Source: an uncultured Pseudomonadales bacterium | GTDB taxonomy: Bacteria > Pseudomonadota > Gammaproteobacteria > Pseudomonadales > Porticoccaceae | Length of the DNA stretch: 6,062 nucleotides | Direction of reading: 5' to 3' | NCBI GenBank assembly: GCA_937998635.1 | Contig: CALLDA010000058.1 | Span: 1 to 6,062 of the forward strand | Part shown: positions 1 to 5,910 of the stretch, piece after piece | Position numbering within the stretch: position 1 is the stretch's first letter | Layout of the letters: every line of letters begins with the position of its first letter | The notes under the pieces: model-generated | Told to the model about the DNA's origin: nothing | The model's input: the letters and a program-made list of their open reading frames with translations, nothing else | The model's database searches: none | Position numbers and translations under genes: made by a program

Positions 1-649
1 TGGCTGGAGAGAAATTGCCAAGAATTTCAGCCAGGTGAAAATGCCGGTATTTGGTGCCGCCAATGAATGGTTGGCAATTAATCGGGTTAAAGCGCTGGGG
101 CTGGATACGCTTAATGCCGTGGCCTACGGTAAAAGAGGCCAAAATCCGGCTCGGCAACTATCATTTTTGATCACCGAAGAGTTGACCGACACGCTTAGCC
201 TGGCGGTTTATGCAGAAAAATGGCCTCAACAGCCGCCTTCTCTGCGAGAGAAAAGAGCGTTGATTGCCAAAGTTGCGACTATTGCGCGGACGATTCACGG
301 CGCTGGAATCAATCACCGAGACCTTTATATCTGCCATTTTTTGCTGGATCAATCCAGTGCGGCTTTAGATAACAAATTGCAGCCCCGGCTATTTTTGGTG
401 GATTTACACCGAGCCCAGATCAGAAACAAAGTGCCGAGTCGTTGGCTGGTCAAAGATCTGGCCAGTATCTATTTTTCTTCTCTCGATATTGGCCTGAGCA
501 AACGCGATGTGCTGTGGTTTTTGCAGGTTTATTTTGACGAGCCGCTGGGTGATATTTTAAGCAAGCGAGCCAGGCTATTAGCTCGAATCACTCGCCGTGC
601 TATTAAGTTATATCGGCGGGATTTTAAGCGAATACCTCAGCTACCCTGA
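1..649 (+). CDS. waaP: Lipopolysaccharide core heptose(I) kinase WaaP/RfaP (5' partial)
   Basis: Kinase that transfers phosphate from ATP to the first heptose of the LPS inner core, acting on the cytoplasmic face of the inner membrane. The reading frame is open to the left edge (first full codon at base 2), so the GTG at 35 is internal. About 215 residues are visible against roughly 265 for the family, so the N-terminal part with the ATP-binding lysine lies outside the window. Visible WaaP signatures are MPVFGAANEW near base 41, the catalytic loop INHRDLYICHFLLD (Asp codon 320-322) and the metal-binding VDLHRAQ (Asp codon 401-403), then KDLASIYFSS and a basic C-terminus ending RRDFKRIPQLP. 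These match the E. coli and Pseudomonas WaaP proteins as I know them almost block for block. Family membership is seen directly; heptose specificity is established for the family. The gene converges on a minus-strand operon and ends in a hairpin. Confidence 0.95.
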   Translation, partial: GWREIAKNFSQVKMPVFGAANEWLAINRVKALGLDTLNAVAYGKRGQNPARQLSFLITEELTDTLSLAVYAEKWPQQPPSLREKRALIAKVATIARTIHGAGINHRDLYICHFLLDQSSAALDNKLQPRLFLVDLHRAQIRNKVPSRWLVKDLASIYFSSLDIGLSKRDVLWFLQVYFDEPLGDILSKRARLLARITRRAIKLYRRDFKRIPQLP

Positions 650-672
650 GTAGCTGAGCTGGTTTTAGCCTT
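636..672 (+). terminator. Probable rho-independent terminator of waaP
   Basis: A perfect 9-bp stem, CTCAGCTAC (636-644) with GTAGCTGAG (650-658), encloses a 5-nt loop CCTGA. It is followed by CTGGTTTTAGCCTTGTTGTTTT. The waaP stop codon TGA (647-649) lies inside the loop, so the last codons of the gene form the left arm. The T tract is short and interrupted, which lowers confidence. On the minus strand the hairpin has no U run after it, so it serves the plus-strand gene best. Confidence 0.6.
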
Positions 673-712
673 GTTGTTTTGCCACTTTGGCAAGTTCCCC
701 AAAACATGGTTT

Positions 713-1540
713 TTATAGCCACACATCACTTTGTTGAATTCTATGGGTGTCGAGCAGGCGGGCCATACGGGTGCGGGTTTTTTTGAGCACCTGGACCAGT
801 AATTTTTTATTAAATGAGCCATAGCAACAATCACAATAGGTCTGAAAAAAACGTAGACGATCGCTACGACTAATTTCTTGACTGATCAAAAGATTCAGCT
901 GCACCAGATTTTTAATCCGAGCCCGGGTCGGAAGCCGCCAGTGTTTTTTGGTTCTCTCATTATCGATGTAAGCAAATTGCCAGGTGTTCTCTTGTTTGGA
1001 CAAACCGTGTTGGCACAAAATATTGCCAGGGCGCATATCGCCATGGCTGATATTTGCCTTATGCAGAGCAGCGGTTGCGGTAGCCAGGGCGACTAAAAAT
1101 TCTTTTTTGGACCTTCTGTCAAGGCCGCTCAAAGCCTCAACCTGTTGGTAAATGTCCTTATAACCTTCTAATGCTGAGCTCACCGTAACGTAGTTCTTTT
1201 TGATACCGTAATTTTGTTGCCAGGCTATTACCAGCGGTTCAGGGGCGATAAATCCGTGCTCATTGAGTAGGGCGTCCGCCATAACGGCTTTCATCGCTCG
1301 GCTTTTTCGCACTAGCTGCTTATATTGATCTATGACTGAACGGGCGTGAAAGTGTTTAACGAAAACTGCTCGTGTCTGCCCAGCACAATCTAGCGTTGCC
1401 CGATAAACACGAGTCGCCTGAGATGAGTGTACCTCGCGGCGTTCGCTTAGATATTTTGAAAAAGGCATGTCGTCAGCATCGATGCTGTCGGGTTCGCTCA
1501 GCCCAACCACATCGTCCAGTCCAGAGATATTGCCGATCAA
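713..1540 (-). CDS. Kdo/WaaP-superfamily lipopolysaccharide kinase, specificity unknown
   Basis: Soluble protein-kinase-like enzyme of the lipopolysaccharide kinase (Kdo/WaaP) family, probably phosphorylating an LPS core sugar in the cytoplasm. From the TTG at 1540 it has 275 residues with the full catalytic set. AVFVKHF has the candidate ATP-binding Lys62, the catalytic loop HGDMRPGNIL has Asp168 and Asn173 (166-174), and YIDNE carries the metal-binding Asp193 in the DFG position. A C-terminal helical segment rich in Arg and Lys follows. It is not a copy of the nearby waaP: the loop reads HGDMRPGN rather than HRDLYICH. It is the last gene of the minus-strand run. The start is doubtful. The TTG falls inside what reads as continuous protein (QWRYLIGNISGLDD) and has no convincing ribosome binding site. 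The same frame stays open to a stop at 1652-1654 without ATG, GTG or TTG upstream. Kdo, heptose or another core sugar could be the substrate; the family assignment is firm and the substrate is not. Confidence 0.85.
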   Translation of the reverse strand: MIGNISGLDDVVGLSEPDSIDADDMPFSKYLSERREVHSSQATRVYRATLDCAGQTRAVFVKHFHARSVIDQYKQLVRKSRAMKAVMADALLNEHGFIAPEPLVIAWQQNYGIKKNYVTVSSALEGYKDIYQQVEALSGLDRRSKKEFLVALATATAALHKANISHGDMRPGNILCQHGLSKQENTWQFAYIDNERTKKHWRLPTRARIKNLVQLNLLISQEISRSDRLRFFQTYCDCCYGSFNKKLLVQVLKKTRTRMARLLDTHRIQQSDVWL

Positions 1541-1637
1541 ATAGCGCCACTGACCGGATTTTCTCTGGCGTAGAGGCTTGTCTTTAGAGCTGATCTGGAT
1601 AACGTGTATGGCCTCCCAATGCAGAGTGTGCCGACAT
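1541..1637 (-). other. Probable displaced N-terminus of the kinase at 713-1540 (candidate one-base frameshift)
   Basis: In the kinase frame, codons from about 1624 to 1541 read as a natural protein start (LHWEAIHVIQ, then KPLRQRKSGQWRY) but contain no standard start codon. An ATG at 1637-1635 lies 23 bp after the stop of the upstream gene, in a neighbouring frame. It runs MSAHSALGG and stops after 17 codons. Removing one base near 1625, in a CACACTCTG stretch, would join the ATG to the kinase frame as MSAH-LHWEAIHVIQ. This would give a protein of about 307 residues. A true frameshift, a sequencing error and initiation at a non-standard codon such as the CTG at 1624 all fit. Confidence 0.5.
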
Positions 1638-1660
1638 TCAGTTAAGTTGCCCTATCGAGC

Positions 1661-3217
1661 TTACTCAGTGATTGCCGATATTTTATAAACGTCAACCGTG
1701 CCACGTCGTTGACCGCTGATACTGTGTACCAGCTGGGTATTTTTATCCTTAGTCAGCAATTTGGATATTTTTAAAGGCTTAGATTTTTCAGTGTGAATAA
1801 CGGCGTAACGATAACTTTGATTACGAAGTGTTTTTAAAGAGATTTCTGGAATCTGGAAACTCCGATTAGCGTAGTCCTCGCTATAAAATGCCAGCTTCTG
1901 GTCATTGTAGTAGATGCTATCCGCTGGAGGCAGGTTTTCTTTGAGCCACCGTGCCGCCTCTGGGATGTATGCTTTTTGGTCATTATCCTTGAGGGTGGGG
2001 GTAAGGATGGTGAGTATGGGAATGATAAAAATGGCACCGCGCAGGATGTAGCGCCTGCCCCAGCCTTGACGGTCCTGGCTGCTGAGTATTTGCTCAAGCA
2101 GAAATGGTATCGGAATACACAATAACAAGGCGGGTAAAAATAGATAGCGATCGGTAATAAAAAACCGGGAAGCAACTGTATAAAAGCTAATCACCAGACC
2201 GATAATAAAATAGCCAGCGATTAACTTGTGGTTAATGGTTTTTGGAAAGATAGTCGCTTTTCCGTATACCAGCACGAGGATCAGTAATAGTCCGCTGGTG
2301 GTATAGAGCAGCACTTTTGCGACTTCAAATATTAAGCCTCCGATAAGGAAGTGGGATGTTGAGTCACGGGCCCACTTATTGGGCATAGTGTCGCGAATCA
2401 ATTCTTTTTGTTTGTTGATAGTGTCAGTAATACCGGTGGCCCGGCGGAGTTCGGCTTTGAGCTTGATTGAGGGGCTGATTTTCTGAGAGCTTTCTTGGTT
2501 GAAATCCCTTTGGTTGGAATCCCTCTGCTTGAAATATAGATGGTTGATCGAAGCGATGGCCAGGCAGCCTGCAAGGATCGCGACGCCGCACAACAAAAAT
2601 CGCTTTCTCGGTGCGCCTTTGACGACTAGCGGGATGATAAGGGCCATGCCAACTAAATAGACAATACCTTCGATCCTGAAGAGCATTGAAATAATACTCA
2701 GTGCAGCCCAGCCAAGCAGATACCGCCAGCGGCTGTTGAGGGCGAAATTGATGATCGCCCAGATGGCCCAGATCTGGCAGGCCCAAAACCCGAAGCCTTT
2801 AACAATATGCGGTCGCAATTCATTGAAATGGATCATGCTGGCAATGACCATAATCGCCAGCAGTTGGATCGTTGCCGAGCCACCCAGGCTGCGAATAATG
2901 GCTAAAAATCCACACATCAAGGCGATCTGCGCCAATAAGCTTAAGGTATACGCTGACTGTAAGAGGCTCAGTCCGGTATATTTTGAGAGTATCGCAAACT
3001 GGCTGTAAAAAAGTTGCTCCGGTCGAAAGGAGAGTGCGGCGGCTGTGTTGCCATTGCCGTATTCATAGGCGGCGTAAATATAATCCATGCCGTCATCGTT
3101 GATAATGTCATCGGTATAGAGTGAAGTTGCGAACAGCAAAACACTGATAAGTGCGCAGCCAAGATAAAGCCAGGATCCATCCGTCAATCTAGTGGGGGAT
3201 AATTTGCTGTGATTCAT
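1661..3217 (-). CDS. Polytopic membrane protein, GT-C/PMT-like glycosyltransferase (putative)
   Basis: A 518-residue inner-membrane protein of the general ArnT/PMT-type (GT-C) layout. Such enzymes transfer a sugar from a polyprenyl-phosphate donor on the periplasmic side. A short cytoplasmic N-terminus leads into a first membrane helix (about 16-34). An acidic segment, DDIINDDGMDYIYAA (36-50), follows; this is where GT-C enzymes keep the Asp residues needed for catalysis. Further hydrophobic segments lie at roughly 84-108, 115-130, 143-160, 165-198, 206-224, 290-318, 331-348, 357-375 and 391-404. RYLFLP at 357-362 resembles a PMT-family loop. The last 110 residues (ARWLKENLPPADSIYY onward) form a soluble domain, as in many such proteins. 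No strong pairwise family signature was recognised, so the transferred sugar is unknown. It starts 67 bp after the GT9 gene and is followed by the kinase. The ribosome binding site before the ATG is weak. Confidence 0.7.
   Translation of the reverse strand: MNHSKLSPTRLTDGSWLYLGCALISVLLFATSLYTDDIINDDGMDYIYAAYEYGNGNTAAALSFRPEQLFYSQFAILSKYTGLSLLQSAYTLSLLAQIALMCGFLAIIRSLGGSATIQLLAIMVIASMIHFNELRPHIVKGFGFWACQIWAIWAIINFALNSRWRYLLGWAALSIISMLFRIEGIVYLVGMALIIPLVVKGAPRKRFLLCGVAILAGCLAIASINHLYFKQRDSNQRDFNQESSQKISPSIKLKAELRRATGITDTINKQKELIRDTMPNKWARDSTSHFLIGGLIFEVAKVLLYTTSGLLLILVLVYGKATIFPKTINHKLIAGYFIIGLVISFYTVASRFFITDRYLFLPALLLCIPIPFLLEQILSSQDRQGWGRRYILRGAIFIIPILTILTPTLKDNDQKAYIPEAARWLKENLPPADSIYYNDQKLAFYSEDYANRSFQIPEISLKTLRNQSYRYAVIHTEKSKPLKISKLLTKDKNTQLVHSISGQRRGTVDVYKISAITE
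2495..2539 (-). repeat. Short imperfect 15-bp tandem repeat inside the GT-C gene
   Basis: On the plus strand, TTGGTTGAAATCCCT (2495-2509) is followed directly by TTGGTTGGAATCCCT (2510-2524), one mismatch apart, and then by a diverged third unit CTGCTTGAAATATAG (2525-2539). The unit is five codons, so the protein repeats in frame as QRDSN, QRDFN, QESSQ around residues 231-245. These lie in a hydrophilic loop after the membrane segment ending near residue 224. Confidence 0.75.
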
Positions 3218-3284
3218 TGATCGTGGTTTGCTGATGGCTCGCTAACATTGACCGAGTGTGCATCGTATCTCAGGGCATGAGCTT

Positions 3285-4388
3285 TCATTGGAGTTTTATG
3301 CCGGTAGTTTGGTTTGAGGCTGGGCCTGTCATGTGCTCGGCTAGAGCAGCTCGGACGATGTTTTCATCGAGTGATTTTATGCAGCGAAAGCCCTCGGAGC
3401 AGAACTTTTTAGAGCAAACGTCGGTGCAGGCCTGGGTATCTCTGATAATAGTGGCGTTACTTCCCAATGGCCCCCAGCGTTGCTCGTCGGTGGGGCCGAA
3501 TAGTGCGATAACCGGCACACCACAGGCGGTTGCCAGGTGCATGGGGCCACTGTCGTTGCCAAGGAAAAAAGCGCTCCGTGAAAACAGGGCAATTAGCTGT
3601 CCCAGGGACAATGAGTCACACAAGTTTGTATAGGCTTCGGTACTTTTCTGGTTAATGTCTTTGATAATTGATCGGTCAGAGGAGCCGGCCCCTACAAAAA
3701 TAACCTGGTAGCCTTGAGAGACCAGCCAGTCGGCGGTTCGCGCGTAGTTTGCCGCAGGCCAAAGTTTATAGTCTTTGGTGGCACCGGCATGGATGCATAT
3801 ATAGGGCTGGTCGGCATCTATGTTGTGGCTTTGCAAAATTTGGCGCAGGGAATCACTGTGTTTTTCGAGAACCCGAAGTGTCGGGTATTGTTGAGGGCTA
3901 GGACAAGCTAGCAGGTCGCGGGCATACTGATCATAGTGATGAAAGCGGTGGGGGCTTACTGAGTTGCCATCCATTATTTTGGTATACAGCTGCTTGCGGG
4001 GGGTATCCGATAGGCCCCAACTGGGTTTTATTCTCGACATTAGGGCGATGTTTGTTGATAGGGGTTGAGAGTCAAAGTTGAGCAACAAACTGGACCGATA
4101 AGCCCGCAGAGAATCATAAAATTTCTTTAATAGTCCCAGCTTCCCGAGCTTATTGGCTCGGCTTAGGCTAGCCCGGGGATAGTACAGGACATCTTTTATG
4201 GCCGGTATTGACTCCAAAATTTCCCTATAATTTTCGTCGACAACTACCAGGCTTTTACTCTGGTTAGCCTGTACTAATGTGGCAATACTTTGCAGAGATA
4301 CCAGCAGGTTGCCCATGTGTTTGGTGGGCATAAGCAAAACCAGGGGAGAGTCTAGAGGTTTACGCGGATTTGTAGTTATTTGTTCCAT
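3285..4388 (-). CDS. Glycosyltransferase family 9 (ADP-heptose:LPS heptosyltransferase-like)
   Basis: GT9 enzyme with the GT-B fold, related to WaaC/WaaF, expected to add heptose or a similar sugar to the LPS core at the cytoplasmic membrane face. Numbered from the ATG at 4388 (367 residues): the first Rossmann strand is PLVLLMPTKHMGNLLVSL (about 15-32), the donor-domain start is HAGATKDYKLWP (200-211), and the hallmark GNDSGPMHLA (277-286) precedes FGPTDEQRWGP (297-307). A cysteine group C-x3-C-x4-C-x5-C (321, 325, 330, 336) is common in this family. The frame also allows a TTG start at 4460, 24 codons earlier. I prefer the ATG because a sigma70-like promoter overlaps that extension and because the first beta strand then lies close to the N-terminus, though neither start has a clear ribosome binding site. 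It is the first gene of the minus-strand run. The acceptor and exact donor cannot be read from the sequence. Confidence 0.9.
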   Translation of the reverse strand: MEQITTNPRKPLDSPLVLLMPTKHMGNLLVSLQSIATLVQANQSKSLVVVDENYREILESIPAIKDVLYYPRASLSRANKLGKLGLLKKFYDSLRAYRSSLLLNFDSQPLSTNIALMSRIKPSWGLSDTPRKQLYTKIMDGNSVSPHRFHHYDQYARDLLACPSPQQYPTLRVLEKHSDSLRQILQSHNIDADQPYICIHAGATKDYKLWPAANYARTADWLVSQGYQVIFVGAGSSDRSIIKDINQKSTEAYTNLCDSLSLGQLIALFSRSAFFLGNDSGPMHLATACGVPVIALFGPTDEQRWGPLGSNATIIRDTQACTDVCSKKFCSEGFRCIKSLDENIVRAALAEHMTGPASNQTTGIKLQ

Positions 4389-4435
4389 CAATTTCAGCCG
4401 AGGTGGCTGTTTTCTTCCCCTGTGGTCGTGGCCTA

Positions 4436-4464
4436 AGTATACCCAATAGGTTTCATCCAATGAA
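4436..4464 (-). promoter_or_regulatory. Candidate sigma70 promoter for the minus-strand GT9/GT-C/kinase operon
   Basis: On the minus strand, -35 TTCATT (4464-4459, 3 of 6 matches to TTGACA) and -10 TATACT (4441-4436, 5 of 6) are separated by 17 bp. Transcription would begin near 4430, about 40 bases before the ATG at 4388. Initiation there would exclude the TTG at 4460 from the message. Confidence 0.4.
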
Positions 4465-4481
4465 GGCTGTTGCCATATAAT
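4452..4481 (+). promoter_or_regulatory. Candidate sigma70 promoter for the dehydrogenase/epimerase genes
   Basis: A perfect TATAAT -10 at 4476-4481 is preceded, at 18 bp, by a weak -35 TTCATC (4452-4457). Predicted initiation near 4488 leaves a leader of about 70 bases before the ATG at 4559. The -35 hexamer is back to back with that of the minus-strand promoter, so the two operons may share regulation. No JUMPstart/ops element was seen in the leader. Confidence 0.45.
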
Positions 4482-4489
4482 GGCAGCAG
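4467..4489. promoter_or_regulatory. Operator-like dyad over the -10 box of the plus-strand promoter
   Basis: CTGtTGCCAT at 4467-4476 and ATGGCAgCAG at 4480-4489 are mirror complements in 9 of 10 positions, separated by ATA. The centre lies on the TATAAT box, where a bound repressor would block RNA polymerase. A smaller perfect dyad, TTCAT-CCA-ATGAA (4452-4464), lies between the two -35 boxes, 20 bp centre to centre from the first. The regulator is unknown. Confidence 0.35.
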
Positions 4490-4505
4490 AAAAAGCTTGC
4501 GGACA

Positions 4506-4562
4506 ATGGGTGTAAGGCTAATGGGTAGTTCTTGCCGACACAGTGGAAAGGAAAGTGAATGA
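4506..4562 (+). CDS. Possible 18-codon leader ORF overlapping the dehydrogenase start
   Basis: ATG at 4506 (with a second in-frame ATG at 4521) opens a frame encoding MGVRLMGSSCRHSGKESE. Its TGA (4560-4562) overlaps the dehydrogenase ATG (4559-4561) in an ATGA arrangement, the classic geometry of translational coupling. The ribosome binding sites are poor: AAGG lies only 3 bases before the ATG at 4521. It may be chance. Confidence 0.15.
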   Translation: MGVRLMGSSCRHSGKESE

Positions 4563-5839
4563 CGTACGATCAATCGGGTGCAGGACTTGGAATTATCGGG
4601 CTCGGGTATGTCGGTTTGCCCTTAGCCGTTGCTTTCGGTCGATGTCGAAAGGTCATTGGCTTCGATATAAATGTACAGCGGATAGAAGCGCTCAAAGCCG
4701 GTATTGATACCACCCAGGAGGTCGACCAGCAGGGGCTGGCTGATGCCGATCAACTGGTATTTGTCAGCGACACGGATACCCTGAAGCAATGTTCGACTTT
4801 TATAGTCACCGTCCCCACTCCGGTCGATGAACACAAACAACCGGATTTCGCTGCCGTTCGTGGTGCTTGCGTGACGGTTGCCGCGGTGCTGAAAGCGGGT
4901 GATATCGTTATTTTTGAATCGACGGTCTATCCCGGTGCCACCGAAGAGATTTGTGTGCCCTTACTTGAGCGCCAATCGGGATTGACCTTCAACAAGGACT
5001 TTTTTGTTGGCTACAGTCCCGAGCGTATCAATCCCGGCGACAAGGTGCATCGGCTTGAATCGATTATCAAAGTGGTGGCAGGTTCCACCGCGGCAGTGAC
5101 GGATAAGCTCGCTGAGTTGTACGGTGAAGTTGTCGAGGCTGGGATCCACAAAGCACCTTCGATCAAAGTCGCTGAGGCTGCCAAGGTCATCGAGAATACC
5201 CAGCGGGATGTCAATATTGCCATGGTCAATGAGTTGGCGATGATTTTTAATCGCATGGATATTGACACCTCAGCGGTGCTTGATGCCGCTGCGACCAAGT
5301 GGAATTTTCTGGATTTTCGCCCCGGCCTGGTCGGCGGTCACTGTATCGGTGTCGACCCCTACTACCTGACCCATAAGGCTCAGGCGGTGGGCTATCATCC
5401 GGATATGATACTGGCGGGTCGGCGCATCAATGATCAGATGGGTGCTTACGTGGCTAATGAGCTGGTTCGTCTGATGATTCGCAAAAACATCACTATGCAG
5501 GGTGCGCGGATCCTGGTGATGGGCCTGACCTTTAAACAGGATTGCCCGGATATCAGAAATACCAAAGTCGTCGATGTGGTGGCGGAGTTACAGGGCTATG
5601 GTGTTCAGGTGGATGTCTATGATCCCTGGGTCAGTAGCGAAGACGCCCGTCGGGAATATGCCATAGAATTAATCGAGAAACCTGCTAATGGCACCTATGA
5701 CGGGGTGCTGGTGGCCGTTGCTCACCAGTGTTTTATCGGCGAGGGTGCGGCTTCCCTCCGGCACTATTGTAAGCCTGAGCATGTGGTCTACGATCTAAAA
5801 AGTGTATTCCCCCTTGAGGATGTTGATGGAAGGCTTTGA
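4559..5839 (+). CDS. tviB: Nucleotide-sugar dehydrogenase, WbpO/TviB type (UDP-HexNAc 6-dehydrogenase)
   Basis: NAD-dependent enzyme that oxidises C6 of a UDP-N-acetylhexosamine (UDP-GlcNAc or UDP-GalNAc) to the uronic acid, giving an acidic precursor for O-antigen or capsule in the cytoplasm. The 426 residues match the usual family length. The N-terminal NAD domain has GLGYVG (14-19) and Asp36 after the second strand. The signatures PTPVDEHKQPD (86-96), STVYPGATEE (121-130) and GYSPERINPGD (151-161) follow. The central helix contains KVAEAAKVIENTQRDVN (203-219). The catalytic cysteine is Cys262 in GGHCIGVDPYYL (259-270). The C-terminal domain opens with MGLTFKQDCPDIRNTK (321-336). Blocks such as DEHKQPD and RDVNIA favour WbpO/TviB over UDP-glucose dehydrogenase; GlcNAc versus GalNAc preference cannot be told. 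A purine-rich ribosome binding site, GGAAAGGA (4545-4552), precedes the ATG. The epimerase follows after 71 bp. Confidence 0.93.
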   Translation: MTYDQSGAGLGIIGLGYVGLPLAVAFGRCRKVIGFDINVQRIEALKAGIDTTQEVDQQGLADADQLVFVSDTDTLKQCSTFIVTVPTPVDEHKQPDFAAVRGACVTVAAVLKAGDIVIFESTVYPGATEEICVPLLERQSGLTFNKDFFVGYSPERINPGDKVHRLESIIKVVAGSTAAVTDKLAELYGEVVEAGIHKAPSIKVAEAAKVIENTQRDVNIAMVNELAMIFNRMDIDTSAVLDAAATKWNFLDFRPGLVGGHCIGVDPYYLTHKAQAVGYHPDMILAGRRINDQMGAYVANELVRLMIRKNITMQGARILVMGLTFKQDCPDIRNTKVVDVVAELQGYGVQVDVYDPWVSSEDARREYAIELIEKPANGTYDGVLVAVAHQCFIGEGAASLRHYCKPEHVVYDLKSVFPLEDVDGRL

Positions 5840-5898
5840 TGTCGGTGGAGGCTTATGAATATTGGTTGATCGAGCTTCGTCGTAATCAAAATGCATGA
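5839..5898 (+). CDS. Possible 19-residue mini-ORF coupled to the dehydrogenase stop
   Basis: Its ATG (5839-5841) overlaps the dehydrogenase stop in TGATG. A strong Shine-Dalgarno match, GGAAGG (5828-5833), lies 5 bases upstream, inside the end of the dehydrogenase gene. The product begins MSVEAYEYWLIELRR and ends NQNA. The stop TGA (5896-5898) lies just before the AGGA ribosome binding site (5900-5903) of the epimerase. It might be a small peptide, or simply a way to carry ribosomes across the gap. No family was recognised and chance is not excluded. Confidence 0.3.
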   Translation: MSVEAYEYWLIELRRNQNA

Positions 5899-5910
5899 CA
5901 GGAATAGCAA

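Noticed and set aside
679..693. Hairpin TTGCCA-CTT-TGGCAA as terminator of the minus-strand operon
   Set aside because: The 6-bp stem is real, but on the minus strand it is followed by AAACAACAAGG, with no U tract, so it is not a credible intrinsic terminator on its own.
701..713. AAAAC-ATG-GTTTT inverted repeat at the kinase stop codon
   Set aside because: Only five mostly A-T pairs. It is too weak to form a stable hairpin, and runs of A and T make such symmetry likely by chance.
2736..3008. 90-codon plus-strand ORF opposite the GT-C gene
   Set aside because: It lies antisense within a well-supported 518-residue membrane protein, shows no family motif and has no ribosome binding site that I can see.
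3256..3633. 125-codon plus-strand ORF opposite the GT9 gene
   Set aside because: It is the antisense shadow of the GT9 C-terminal coding region, which has clear family motifs on the minus strand.
4389..4460. TTG-initiated 24-codon extension of the GT9 protein
   Set aside because: It overlaps a plausible minus-strand promoter, lacks a ribosome binding site and adds nothing recognisable to the family fold. Kept as an alternative only.
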